Translations under genes and position numbers: made by a program | In this document: positions 9,665 through 19,500 of the stretch, piece after piece | Numbering within the stretch: position 1 is the stretch's first letter | How the letters are laid out: each line of letters starts with the position of its first letter | Assembly: GCF_036174265.1 (NCBI RefSeq) | Contig: NZ_CP108055.1 | Span: forward strand, 9,796,001-9,860,000 | Direction: 5' to 3' | From: Streptomyces sp. NBC_00285 | Lineage (GTDB): Bacteria; Actinomycetota; Actinomycetes; Streptomycetales; Streptomycetaceae | DNA: 64,000 nt | Notes under the pieces: model-generated | Told to the model about the DNA's origin: nothing | Database searches by the model: none | The model's input: only the letters and a program-made list of their open reading frames with translations

Positions 9665-10897
9665 TCAGGGACAGCCGCGGCCGAGGCCGAGCGAGGTCAG
9701 GTCGATGGAGTCGGCGAAGGCCTTCATGCCGGCGTCGTCGGGATGCAGATGGTCGCCGGAGTCGTACGCCTCGGCGAGTCGCTGCGGGTCGGCCGGGTCG
9801 CGTACCGCCCGGTCGAAGTCGGCGTAGGCGTCGAAGACATGGCCGGAGTGCCGCACGAACGCGTTGACCCGCTGGCGCCGGGCCTCCGTCTCCTCGGTCC
9901 AGCCACCCCAGGTGAAGCCCTTGTACGGGGTGATCGTGGCGCCGACGACCCGCATACCGCGCTGGTGGGCCCGGCTCGCGATGGTCTTCATCCCGGCGAT
10001 GATCTGCTCGGCGCTCGCCCCTCCGAGGTCGTTGATCCCCTCGAAGAGGATCAGGGTCCTGGCCCCCGGCTGGGACAGCACATCCCGTTCGAGGCGGTCC
10101 AGCGCGGAGGGGTTGGTCTCGGTCCCGGCGGTGATCCGGTTGCTGGTGATGCCCGCGTTGAGCACCCCGGCGCCGGGCCGACAGGCGTTCAGCCGCGCGG
10201 ACAGCAGGTCGGGCCAACGCCGGTTGGTGTCGGCCGTCGAGTAGGACCCGTCGGTGATCGAGTCGCCGAGTGCCACCACCGCCCGCGCCTTGGGCGCGCT
10301 CACGTCGACGCCGGACAGGAACGGCCAGCTGGTGGTGGTCCAGGTGAAGGCGTCACCGCCGGTGTCGGCGGCGTGGTCACCGGCCTGGTAGTCCGTCCAG
10401 TACACGGTCTGCTGCGCCCACCAGTGGTCGGTGATGTGTGTGACCTGACCGGACAGATAGAGGCTGACCACCAGGTCGGCACCGGCGGGCAGCGGGAACC
10501 GGACCGGGTCGCTGACCGCTGTGCCGCCCGCCGGGATCGTCACCTGCCGCTGTCCGCCGAACCGCACCTCGTACGGTTGCGTGACGGCGGAGCCGCCGTC
10601 GCGCAGCCCCACGGTCGCGTGACCGATCGTCACCGGCTCGGTGGCGTACGCGTTGGACAGCCGGACGCGTACCCGGGAGCCGCCGACGCTGGTGCGCACC
10701 GGCATCCGCACCGTGACCTCGGACATGCCCGAGACCTCGTAGTGCTCGCTCGGGGCCGTCGCCCACGTGCCGGTCCAGCCGTGCCCGTCGGCCTGCCGGC
10801 CGGCCTCGGCGGGTGTCACCGGCCCCGCCAGGACGGCGATGAGCGCCAGCAGCAGGGCGAGGGGCCCGCCGCGTATCGCGCGTTGTTGTACGGCCAT
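9665..10897 (-). CDS. Secreted SGNH/GDSL esterase (single catalytic unit)
   Basis: This 410-residue protein starts at an ATG that shares one base with the upstream GH35 stop (TGATG), indicating translational coupling. It has a signal peptide (LALLLALIAVLAGPVTPAEA), the same N-terminal beta domain as its neighbour (GWTGTWATAP) and an SGNH domain with ALGDSITDGS (S213), NAGITSNRIT, FEGINDLGG and DHLHPDD. It ends straight after the hydrolase domain, without NEW3 or module. Long DNA stretches are shared with the downstream paralogue (for example around 9795-9830 and 8500-8540), so a tandem duplication is likely. It probably removes ester groups that block the exoglycosidases. Confidence 0.88.
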   Translation of the reverse strand: MAVQQRAIRGGPLALLLALIAVLAGPVTPAEAGRQADGHGWTGTWATAPSEHYEVSGMSEVTVRMPVRTSVGGSRVRVRLSNAYATEPVTIGHATVGLRDGGSAVTQPYEVRFGGQRQVTIPAGGTAVSDPVRFPLPAGADLVVSLYLSGQVTHITDHWWAQQTVYWTDYQAGDHAADTGGDAFTWTTTSWPFLSGVDVSAPKARAVVALGDSITDGSYSTADTNRRWPDLLSARLNACRPGAGVLNAGITSNRITAGTETNPSALDRLERDVLSQPGARTLILFEGINDLGGASAEQIIAGMKTIASRAHQRGMRVVGATITPYKGFTWGGWTEETEARRQRVNAFVRHSGHVFDAYADFDRAVRDPADPQRLAEAYDSGDHLHPDDAGMKAFADSIDLTSLGLGRGCP

Positions 10898-13800
10898 CAG
10901 GAACCGCCCTTACAGGTCAGCTCGGCGTTCGCCCAGTCGGCGTGATCGCTGGAGACGTCGCCGCCCCCGTCGACCAGCAGGTCCAGCCAGCGGGCCCCGG
11001 ACACGTCCACGTCGACGGCGGTGCCGCCGTCGGAGCCGGACACGACCGGGGTGGTGGCGAGGGTGCGGCCGTCGGCGACCACCTGGAAGGAGACGCTGCC
11101 GCCGTCACCGACCTCGTCGTCCACCCCGGCGACGGCGGTGAACCGGGTGCAGCTTCCGCCGAGATAGACCCTGACCTGGCTGTTCGCGTGGACACCGAGA
11201 CCCTTGTCGTAGGGGGCGCCGGCGATGGTGAGGGTGCGTCCGTCACCGGCGGCGGCCTCGCCGTTGGACAGGTCCTTCTCGACGGGCCCCCAGCCGTTGA
11301 CGGCCTTGACCAGGGTCAGATCGCTGACGTAGGCGTCCTTGGAGAGCCCCGGCGGCGGCACCTGCACGGCCCGCTCGCCGGTCACCGTGGACGGGTGGCC
11401 GGGCTGTTGCAGCGTGGCGGTCGCGGACAGCACGGCGTAGTGAACCGGGTCGGCGGGCGGGGTCACGGTGTACACGGCGGTCACCGACGCGCCGGGCGCG
11501 ACCCGTGCGAAGGCGGTGGCCCCGTCCGCGGTCGCGTTCCAGCCGTCCGGGACGGTCAGTGACAGGTGGACGGCGCGGGCGGTGGGGGCGTTCTTCGGCA
11601 CGGTGAGCGTGACGGGGACCTCGGTGGCCACGCCGGTGCTCAGGAACGGCTCGGCTTCCACGGAGACCCGGGCCCCGGCGTCCGGCATGGCGTACGTCTT
11701 CGCGTCGTACGAGGGCGCGGCCACCGTGTTCACCTTGATCCCGCCGGCCGTTGCGCCGAGGTCGACGAGCTTGGCCGAACCAGGGCCGGCCGCCTTGCCG
11801 TTGGACCACACCGCCAGGGCGATGCTGTTGTCGCCCTGCTCGCGCAGGATGCCCTTGGGGATGACGAAACGGGTCTGGGGTCCGGTGGCGGGCAGATAGC
11901 GTCCGATCAGCCAGCCGTTGACGAAGATCTGCGCACGGTAGGCCGTGCTGCCGCCGGCGGCCTCCGCCAGGTCCAGCGCGATCGCGTTGTCCTGCCTCTT
12001 GGGCAGATCCAGCTTCGCGTCGGTGCGGTACCACCGCACGCCGGGCTCCGTCGCCGCGGAGCCGGCGGCGAGTGCGGTGCGCTTCCAGCCGGCGTCCGGA
12101 TAACCGGGCAGCGACCAGCCGGCCCGCTCTCCGTACAGCCCGCCGTTGTTGTACGGGCCGCGTGCGGTGTCGACCGGGTTCTCGCTGCCACGGCTGCCCT
12201 GGATCCTCCAGGTGAGGGTGGAGGCCCCGCCGATCACCTCGGCGCCGAGCAGACCGCGCGGCTCCTTGGAGTAGTCGTGGCCCCATTCCTCGTTGTGGCC
12301 CGCGTTCTCGGCCAGGACGGCGAGCACGTTGTCGCCGCCGGCCTTGAGGGTGCCGGAGGGGATGTCGAAGGTGTGTGCGCCGTCGCCGGAGCTGCCGAGG
12401 TAGCGGCCGTTGAGCCAGACCGCGTACTGGCCGGTCGGGCCGGTGTCGGCGGTCAGCGCGAGCGCGGTCGCCGCACCGGTGGTCCTGAACCGGCCCCGGT
12501 ACCAGACGTTGCCGTGGTGGTAGCCGTACTCGTCCATCGCGAGCACCGGCAGCGAGCCGTTCAGCGCGGCGTTGGCGGCGGTCAGGCGGGCGGCCGTGGT
12601 CCAGGAGGAGTCGTCGAAGTCCGGGGCGGATTCCGGGGCTTCCTCCTTGTACTTCCATGCCGACAGCGCGGGCAGCCGGACCGGCTCCGGCGCTTCGGTG
12701 ACGGTGGTCCTGCGGCCGTTCCAGGTGACCCTCTTCGCGTCCGCGATGACCTCGATCTTCGCAGACTTGGCGGAGTCACCAGTCAACTTCAGTGTGCCGC
12801 CCGCGACGTCGGCCGTACGGACCAGGGACGGGCCGCGTACCAGGACCGGCCCGGCGGAGGTGTCCTGCCGCCACCAGTGGGCGGTCTCGGCGACGTCGGC
12901 TATCAGCAGTTCCAGGCCGTTCACCCGCACCCGGGCCAGCCCCTTGTGGGTGTAGTTCAGGCGCAGGTCGCCGCGTTCGGCGTCCCAGGTGGCGGTGACG
13001 TCGCCGGCGAGCACCTTCACCTGGGGCCGCTTCGCGTACCGCAGTACGGTCTCGCCGGCCTCGCCCGCCCGTCCGTACAACAGGGCCACCTCGCGGTCGC
13101 CGATGGTGGCGTGCGTCATGATCTCCGAGGTGGAGTAGACGAGCCGCTGGTCGCCCAGGTCGTAGCCGGCGACGAGGAGTTTGGCGTCCCGGCCGTCGAC
13201 GGTGATCGCGCCCTGCTGCGGCACGCGTGGATAGTCGCCGTCCGCACCCGACAGGGACAGCGTCGTCTCGTCCTTGTCCTTCACCCGGGTGTCGGCGTGC
13301 CGGACGGTGAAGAACTGGGTGCCGTCGTCGGGGTTGACGCGCCGGTCGATGCGCAGCGCCTCGTCGGAGGGGGCCGGTGCCTGGGCCTTGTCGGTCCGCG
13401 CCAGTGAGCCGACCGAGTTGACGAAGTACCCGAGACGCTTGAACTCCTGGTACTTGACGGTGAGTTGGCGGGACTCGTTGATCGGAGCCCCGTAGTCGTA
13501 CGACGTGTAGACGGCGTTGGGGTCGGCGAGCCAGCCCCAGTTGGTGCCGCCGTACGTCATGTAGAAGGACTGGCCGGTGACGCCGGCGGCGATGTTCATC
13601 TTGCCGAAGACCCGGGTGAAGTCGGTGCCGGTGAGTTTCGCGCAGTCCTGGTAGCCGGTGCCGCCCCACGGGTCGAAGGCGCCGCCCTGTGCCTCCGGGA
13701 TGATCAGCGGCGACTGGGGCTTCCACTCGTTGACGTAGGAGTAGTCCGGCAGGTTCTTCCAGGTGTCGGGGTCCTTGCAGTCGAAGCCCTGCGGGTAGGC

Positions 13801-14559
13801 GTCGAAGCCGTAGATGTCGGGGGCGCCCTTGCCGCTCACCCAGTTCTGGTTGGCGCCGCCGTCGTTGACGAAGGTCGGCACGTCGATGCCGTCCTGCTTG
13901 GCCCAGTCGATGAGCGTCTGCATGTAGTCCGCGTCGTGACGCCCGCCCTGGTACTCGTTCTCGACCTGATAGAGGATCACCGAGCCCGTACCGCGGGTGA
14001 GTTGGTGTCGCGCGATGATCGGGTTGATCCGGCTCATCCACTCCCGCGCCGCGTTCAGGTACTCCGGCTCGGAGGTGCGGTTCACGCCGGCCTGGGCCGA
14101 GCGCCAGGCGGGCATGCCGCCGCCGGAGACCTCGGCGTTGATGTAGGGGCCGGGGCGGGCGATCACATACAGACCTGCCCGCTCGGCCTCGTCGAGCAGC
14201 CGCTCCACATCACGGATGCCGGTGAAGTCGTAACTGCCCGGCTTGGCGGAGTGGTAGCCCCAGTCGAAGTACAGGGAGACCGCGTTGAAGCCGCCCGCCT
14301 TGATCTTCTGGAGCACGTCACGCCAGGCGTCCGGGCTGGGCAGCCGGAAGTAGTGCAGCTCGGCGCCCCAGATGTAGAGGGGTTTGTCGTCGACCCGCAC
14401 GGAGTACTGGTCGTAGGTGACCGTGTGCCGCTTTCCCGCGGAGGGCGCCGCCTGGGTCTCCGCCTGGGCAGGTGACATCGCCGCGGTGGCAGCCGGAGCG
14501 GTCAGCGACATGACGGTCAGCAGGAAGGCGAGCAGCAGGGATCTCCCGCGCCCTCTCAT
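10897..14559 (-). CDS. Secreted GH35 beta-galactosidase with NEW3 and NPCBM domains
   Basis: The product is 1220 residues with a signal peptide (SLLLAFLLTVMSLTAPAATA). The GH35 barrel occupies about 45-400: ELHYFRLP, GFNAVSLYFDWGYHS, RPGPYINAE, the acid/base in QVENEYQ (E202) and the nucleophile in IIPEAQGGAFDPWGG (E289). This version of the nucleophile loop resembles the large fungal-type enzymes. Several beta-galactosidase jelly-roll domains follow, then a NEW3 region (about 960-1070) and an NPCBM carbohydrate-binding domain (about 1075-1218, with YDKGLGVHANS). The family releases terminal beta-galactose. It overlaps both neighbours (4 nt with the DUF4091 gene, 1 nt with the SGNH gene), so the genes are co-transcribed. 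Confidence 0.92.
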   Translation of the reverse strand: MRGRGRSLLLAFLLTVMSLTAPAATAAMSPAQAETQAAPSAGKRHTVTYDQYSVRVDDKPLYIWGAELHYFRLPSPDAWRDVLQKIKAGGFNAVSLYFDWGYHSAKPGSYDFTGIRDVERLLDEAERAGLYVIARPGPYINAEVSGGGMPAWRSAQAGVNRTSEPEYLNAAREWMSRINPIIARHQLTRGTGSVILYQVENEYQGGRHDADYMQTLIDWAKQDGIDVPTFVNDGGANQNWVSGKGAPDIYGFDAYPQGFDCKDPDTWKNLPDYSYVNEWKPQSPLIIPEAQGGAFDPWGGTGYQDCAKLTGTDFTRVFGKMNIAAGVTGQSFYMTYGGTNWGWLADPNAVYTSYDYGAPINESRQLTVKYQEFKRLGYFVNSVGSLARTDKAQAPAPSDEALRIDRRVNPDDGTQFFTVRHADTRVKDKDETTLSLSGADGDYPRVPQQGAITVDGRDAKLLVAGYDLGDQRLVYSTSEIMTHATIGDREVALLYGRAGEAGETVLRYAKRPQVKVLAGDVTATWDAERGDLRLNYTHKGLARVRVNGLELLIADVAETAHWWRQDTSAGPVLVRGPSLVRTADVAGGTLKLTGDSAKSAKIEVIADAKRVTWNGRRTTVTEAPEPVRLPALSAWKYKEEAPESAPDFDDSSWTTAARLTAANAALNGSLPVLAMDEYGYHHGNVWYRGRFRTTGAATALALTADTGPTGQYAVWLNGRYLGSSGDGAHTFDIPSGTLKAGGDNVLAVLAENAGHNEEWGHDYSKEPRGLLGAEVIGGASTLTWRIQGSRGSENPVDTARGPYNNGGLYGERAGWSLPGYPDAGWKRTALAAGSAATEPGVRWYRTDAKLDLPKRQDNAIALDLAEAAGGSTAYRAQIFVNGWLIGRYLPATGPQTRFVIPKGILREQGDNSIALAVWSNGKAAGPGSAKLVDLGATAGGIKVNTVAAPSYDAKTYAMPDAGARVSVEAEPFLSTGVATEVPVTLTVPKNAPTARAVHLSLTVPDGWNATADGATAFARVAPGASVTAVYTVTPPADPVHYAVLSATATLQQPGHPSTVTGERAVQVPPPGLSKDAYVSDLTLVKAVNGWGPVEKDLSNGEAAAGDGRTLTIAGAPYDKGLGVHANSQVRVYLGGSCTRFTAVAGVDDEVGDGGSVSFQVVADGRTLATTPVVSGSDGGTAVDVDVSGARWLDLLVDGGGDVSSDHADWANAELTCKGGS

Positions 14560-16412
14560 GACGTCAGCCCCTTCACCACGGCCGCCCGCGCGGTCTCGAT
14601 GTCGGTCACGTTCTTCGTACGGCCGTCCAGATCCCGGGTGGCCGTGGTGAGGGCCTCGGTGAGGGCGGCGCTGTCACCGCCGTCCTTCGCGCGCAGCTGC
14701 TTGATGAGCTCGAAGTCCTCGATGCCTTCCTTGAGTTGCTCCCAGCGGATGCTGGACATCGGCCCGTTCTTCCCCGGGTAGACCAGGTATTCGTCGCCCT
14801 GGGTGAAGATGTGCACGGGCTGTTTGAAGGGGTCGCTGGTCCAGCTGTTGTACGACCAGCGCAGGAACCCGTCGAGATCGCGCTCGGCGGAGATCCAGGG
14901 GAGCATCCGCGACTCGACGGCGGGGGAGTACGACAGGGTGTTGGGGTGGGCGGGCGCGCCGTACACGTAGAACGTGGTGATCTTGCCGGCCGCGCGCCGC
15001 TGCGCCGCCTTCTCCTTCGTCATCGCGTCGATGCCGCCCCAGTCGACCGACAGGTTCGACGCGACGCCCTCCGTGCTGATCGAGCCGGCCACGGAGATCC
15101 GGTCGTCGAAGACCGGCGCCACCTCGTGGACGAAGTCCTTGACCACCGTCATGGTGCTGATCGGCCGCTCGTCGAAGGACAGCCAGGTGTCCTTCAGCCA
15201 GCCCTTGTTCTTCAGATGGGCCTCGAAGGCGGGCAGATAGGCGCCCCACGCCTGGCGCCAGCGGGTCCCGCCCAGATCGACGTTCTCGTAGACCGTCCTG
15301 CGGGTCCGGGTGTCGGTGTAGGTGAGGTGTTCCTGGTCCTGGAACGCCAGCATCGAGAAGGCGCCGATGTCGGGGCCGAGCCCGGCCTTCCTCGCGGTCT
15401 CGACGTACTTGTCCCAGCGGGCGAAGTCGAAGGCGAACTTCGTCCCGTTCCACGTCCAGCCGACCATGCTGGAGTACGGCGTCGCGGTCTGCGACTCCCG
15501 GGTGCCGAGCGACCACTGGTGGTGCCAGGGGTTGTCGACGATCGTCGTGTTGATGACCTTCTGCCCGCGCGAGGCCAGATCACGGTCGTACGCCCCGATG
15601 AGCTTCCAGTGCTCCTTCGACCACAGCTTGACCTTGTGGGCCTGTGCGATGGTCTCCGGCTGCGCCCAGACGTCGAGGAAGAACGAGTAGTCGGCGGGCG
15701 CCGGGACGGTGGCGTCGGCGACCTTGATGGTGAGCGGGTACGTGGCCTGCGTGTCGTCGCCGACGTCGACGCGGACCGTTCCCCTGTACGTGCCGGGCCT
15801 GGCGTTCTTCGGGATGTTGAAGGTGAACCAGAGCGGCTGGGCGGCGTACGCGGGGACGTCGACGGAGTCGCGGTCCTCCAGCGGGTCGCCGACGACGTCC
15901 GGGTTGCGGTCGCCGGAGACCTCCTTGGCGGAGCTGACCTGGTCGATGGTGGCCGACCAGTCGACCTCGCTCTTGGAGCGCTGCACGGGGACGTACTTCA
16001 CGAACCGCACCCGGGTGCTGTCGCCGTCGAGCTTGGCGCCACCGGGCCCGGTCAGGTCGCCGACCTTCGCGTGCACGTCGTTGAGGCTGGTGCCGGAGGC
16101 GATGGCGAGCTGCGCGGAGACCTGTTCGCCGCGTACGGCGTCCAGGGCCAGGTCCTTGGTGTCCTTGCCCTCGACGGCGGTCATCGGATAGCGGGGGACG
16201 CGGACCTCCGCGGAGCTTGCGAAGGAGCCGGTGGGGACCCAGGTGACGGTGTCCCTGGTGCCCATGGCGTCGGCGACCTTCACGGTCAGCCAGGTGGTGG
16301 TCGGTCTGTGCTGGTCGTCGTCGGGGGCCGCGATGACGGTGGTGGCCGTCGCGACGAGTGCGCCGGCGAGGAAGGACGCGATGAGGGCAGGTGTACGGGC
16401 GAGCCGTGGCAT
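14556..16412 (-). CDS. Secreted DUF4091 / GH123-like glycosidase
   Basis: This 618-residue protein has a signal or anchor at its N-terminus (ALIASFLAGALVATATTVIAA). It then has a beta-rich domain with an NEW3-like strand pattern (about 170-235, FTFNIPKNARPGTYRGTV) and a barrel domain beginning DYSFFLDVWAQPETIA. The pair D414-E415 in WLSFDERP matches the adjacent Asp-Glu used in substrate-assisted catalysis by GH123 enzymes. The C-terminal DUF4091 signature region is SIRWEQLKEGIEDFELIKQLR. Characterised GH123 members are beta-N-acetylgalactosaminidases; many DUF4091 proteins are uncharacterised, so GalNAc specificity is inferred. It overlaps the GH35 start by 4 nt. Confidence 0.82.
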   Translation of the reverse strand: MPRLARTPALIASFLAGALVATATTVIAAPDDDQHRPTTTWLTVKVADAMGTRDTVTWVPTGSFASSAEVRVPRYPMTAVEGKDTKDLALDAVRGEQVSAQLAIASGTSLNDVHAKVGDLTGPGGAKLDGDSTRVRFVKYVPVQRSKSEVDWSATIDQVSSAKEVSGDRNPDVVGDPLEDRDSVDVPAYAAQPLWFTFNIPKNARPGTYRGTVRVDVGDDTQATYPLTIKVADATVPAPADYSFFLDVWAQPETIAQAHKVKLWSKEHWKLIGAYDRDLASRGQKVINTTIVDNPWHHQWSLGTRESQTATPYSSMVGWTWNGTKFAFDFARWDKYVETARKAGLGPDIGAFSMLAFQDQEHLTYTDTRTRRTVYENVDLGGTRWRQAWGAYLPAFEAHLKNKGWLKDTWLSFDERPISTMTVVKDFVHEVAPVFDDRISVAGSISTEGVASNLSVDWGGIDAMTKEKAAQRRAAGKITTFYVYGAPAHPNTLSYSPAVESRMLPWISAERDLDGFLRWSYNSWTSDPFKQPVHIFTQGDEYLVYPGKNGPMSSIRWEQLKEGIEDFELIKQLRAKDGGDSAALTEALTTATRDLDGRTKNVTDIETARAAVVKGLTS

Positions 16413-16509
16413 GGGTGAACCCCTGTCGGAAAAGGGCCGTCGGGTACTGCCGGGTTGTCAGGGTGCTTGCGGGCTGTGTCGGCCGGAAGCGCCCTGACGC
16501 GGTGTCCGT

Positions 16510-19500
16510 TCAGGACGCGGTGACGGAGAATCCGTCGAAGAGGGCCTGGATCCGTTCGCCCGGGTAGTTGACGTTGGCGCCCGACGCGACCAGGCCCGCG
16601 TCGCCGGTGCCGGAGGCCGAGGCGACCGTGGCCGAGCCGACGGTCGACCAGGTGGTGCCGTCCTTGCTCGCGTATGCGGTGTAGGTCGTGCCGTCGCGCA
16701 CCAGCTTGAGGTGGGCGGGGTGGTACGTCTGGCCGCCGCCCGCCCAGGTGTCGAGTTTTCCGTCGCCGTCGCTGTCGGTCATGAATTCCAGGCCGTACTT
16801 GTCGGTCATGACGAGGACCGCGTAGCCGCCCTTCTCGGGCGCTGTCAGGTCGTTGGCGACGGCGATGCCGGCCTTGCCGACGGGGCTGACGGACTCCTGG
16901 GAGACGAGCCGTGTCCGTACGGTGGCCTTGTCCGCGACCACTGACTTCTCGTAGACGACTGCCTTCTCGTCCTTCCAGCCGGACAGGTCCTGGCCGCCCG
17001 CCCAGATGGCGAACTGGTCACCGGCCTGGGCGAATTGGGCGTCCCCCGCGGTGTCGGCGGTGCGGTACGGCGCCGAGACCGCGCCCGGCTGCGGCTTCAC
17101 CTTCACGGGGACGCGGTCGGAGACCGGCGGGCTGCCGTCGTAGGTCACCGTCCCGGTGAGGGGTTGGCTGCCCCAGGTCGCGTCGGCGGGCGGAGTGACG
17201 GTCCACTTGGTGGTGAGCGTGGTGCCGGCGGCGAGCGACCTGGTCGTCGCGCCCGTGATGGCCTTGACCTGCCAGCCGTCGGGCGCCTGAAGAGCGGCCG
17301 TGGCCCGCTTCAGCGGCCGGGAGCTCCAGTTGGTGGCCGTGGTGGTGATCTCGAAGGCCTCGCCGTTGCCGGTCTCCGGCGCGTCGGGGGCCAGCAACAC
17401 GGAGGCGGCGGGGGCCTTGGCGCTCCGCAGGGCGCGCAGGGCCTTGTCCGCACCCTTGGCCTTGAGGTTCACGAAGGCGGGGGTGACGCCGAGGGGAGCG
17501 CCGTAGCCCTTGAGGTCCTTCGGGCCGCGGATCACGGTGCCCTGGTTGACGTCGTACCAGGTGCCCGGGGGCAGATGTACGGTCCGGGTGGCCCTGTCGG
17601 CGACCTGCGGTGCGGCGAGGACGGCGGGGCCGAGCATCCACTCGTCGGAGACGGTGTAACCGGCCTTGTCCTTCGGGAAGTCGAAGAACAGCGGCCGGAC
17701 GATCGGGTCACCGTTCTTCAGGGTCTGCTGCACCTGGTCCCAGATGTACGGCGCGAGACGTTCGTGCCGCTTGATCGCCGCCCGGTAGAGGTCGATGGTC
17801 TGCTGGTCGTAGACGACCTTCTGGCCGGTGGTCACGTCGATGGTGTCCACGGGCGACGTCGAGGAGTACATCAGCGGCATCAGCGAGGCGACCTGGGCCG
17901 AGCGGATCAACACGTCTTTTTCCGGGGCCGGTTGGCCTCCGGAGCCGCCGATCATGTCGGTGGTGACGAAGGGGTAGCCGATCGTGGAGATCGCGAGGTT
18001 CTGGCTGACGGAGGCACGGACCGAGTCCCAGCCGGTGCCCTTGTCGACCTGCCGGGTGACGAATCCGGCCTGGTGGGCGGTGGAGTCCCAGTGCACGCGG
18101 ATACCCACGCCCTGCAGGTCGAACTCGTCGGCGAGTTCGGTGCCGAGCCGCTGGTAGTCGGTGGGCCTGTACCCGTCGCGCGGGGCGCATTTGTCGTCGA
18201 AGAAGCGGGTGTCGAACTTCAGGCCGTCGATGTCGTAGTCGCTCATCAGCGTCTTGATGCGGCCGGTGTACCAGGCCTTGGCCTCAGGGTTGGCGAGGTC
18301 GATGATGCCTGCCGTCCCGTTCCACCAGGTCACGGTGCAGGGCTTGGCGGTGTCGGCGGCGTCCCCCAGCAAGTAGCCCTTGTCGACGGCGAATTGGTAG
18401 GTGTCGGAGTCGAGGTTGATCCACAGGGTGGTCCAGAGCCCGAAGTCGAAGCCGAGGTCGTGGATCTTCTTCGACATGGCTTTGGGGTCGGGGTAGGCCT
18501 TCGCGTCGAAGGTCAGGTTGCCGTAGTTCGACTCCCACTTGTCGTCGAGCTGGAGGGCGTGCCCTTCGAGCCCGTTGTCCTTCAGGTCGGTGGCGTAGTC
18601 GAGGACCTTCTCCTGGTCGACCTTGGTGTAGAACTGCGCCCAGGAGTTCCAGACCGGTTTGGCGTACTGCTCGTACGTGGCGTCGCTCTTCGCCGGTTTC
18701 CCGACGATGCCGATGTAGTCGCGGTAGACCTCCAGCGGCGTCGACTCGACGAAGACGGTGGCCTTGTAGGGGTCGGCGGACTCTATGTCGAAGCGTCCGA
18801 GTCCGTCCTTGCCCTCGTTGATCGCCACGTCCATGACATGCCCGGTGTCGACGCGGAGGCCGGCCGAGCTGGAGGTGTACCAGAAGGGGTCGATCATGTG
18901 GTACGAGGCGGGGGAGAAGGCCGGGTGCTCGACCTCGCCGCTGTCCAGCGGCCAGGGCTGGTCGGTGCCGGGGCCGCCCTGCGGGGTCTCGGCCTCACCG
19001 TGCCCGTACCAGTGCCCGGCAGAGGCCAGGTCGTAGGCGAGTCCCAGCCGGTCCGGCTCGACTCCCTCCACGTTCCAGTCGAGTTGGTAGCGGTCGGCGG
19101 CCGGCGTGAGGCGCGCTTGGACCGTTGCTCCGGCGAGCGTGGTGCCGGCGGTGAGAGTCAGGACGCCGTCCTTCCAGCGCCAGCCGGTCACGTCCGTGGC
19201 GTGCTGCCACGCACCGCCGGAACGGAACCGTAAGGCACCCGTGTCGCCGCCCGCGGTGGCGAGGACGGGAGTGCCGGCGCGTTCGGTGCGCAGGGCGAGG
19301 TCGCCGTCGGTGGGAATGCCGACGGAGTAGCCGGGGGTCTTCCCGGTGGCCGGTACGGACAGGGTGAGGTCGTCCGCGGTTTCGGTCACCTTCGGCCGCG
19401 GGGCCGAAGCGGCCTGCGCCGGCTGGGCCAGGGGTTCCGTGCCGAGCGAGGCGAGAGTCAGGGTCAGGGCGGCGGCAAGTACGGCGCCGAGTCTGCGGGG

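Noticed and set aside
7673..10945. Very long plus-strand open frame (about 1090 codons) opposite the SGNH and GH29 genes
   Set aside because: It is rich in Gly, Val, Arg and Pro with no domain and lies antisense to clear enzymes; such frames are expected opposite high-GC genes.
17035..19233. About 730-codon plus-strand frame opposite the GH31 gene
   Set aside because: Repetitive Val/Gly-rich translation without motifs; antisense to a well-supported CDS.
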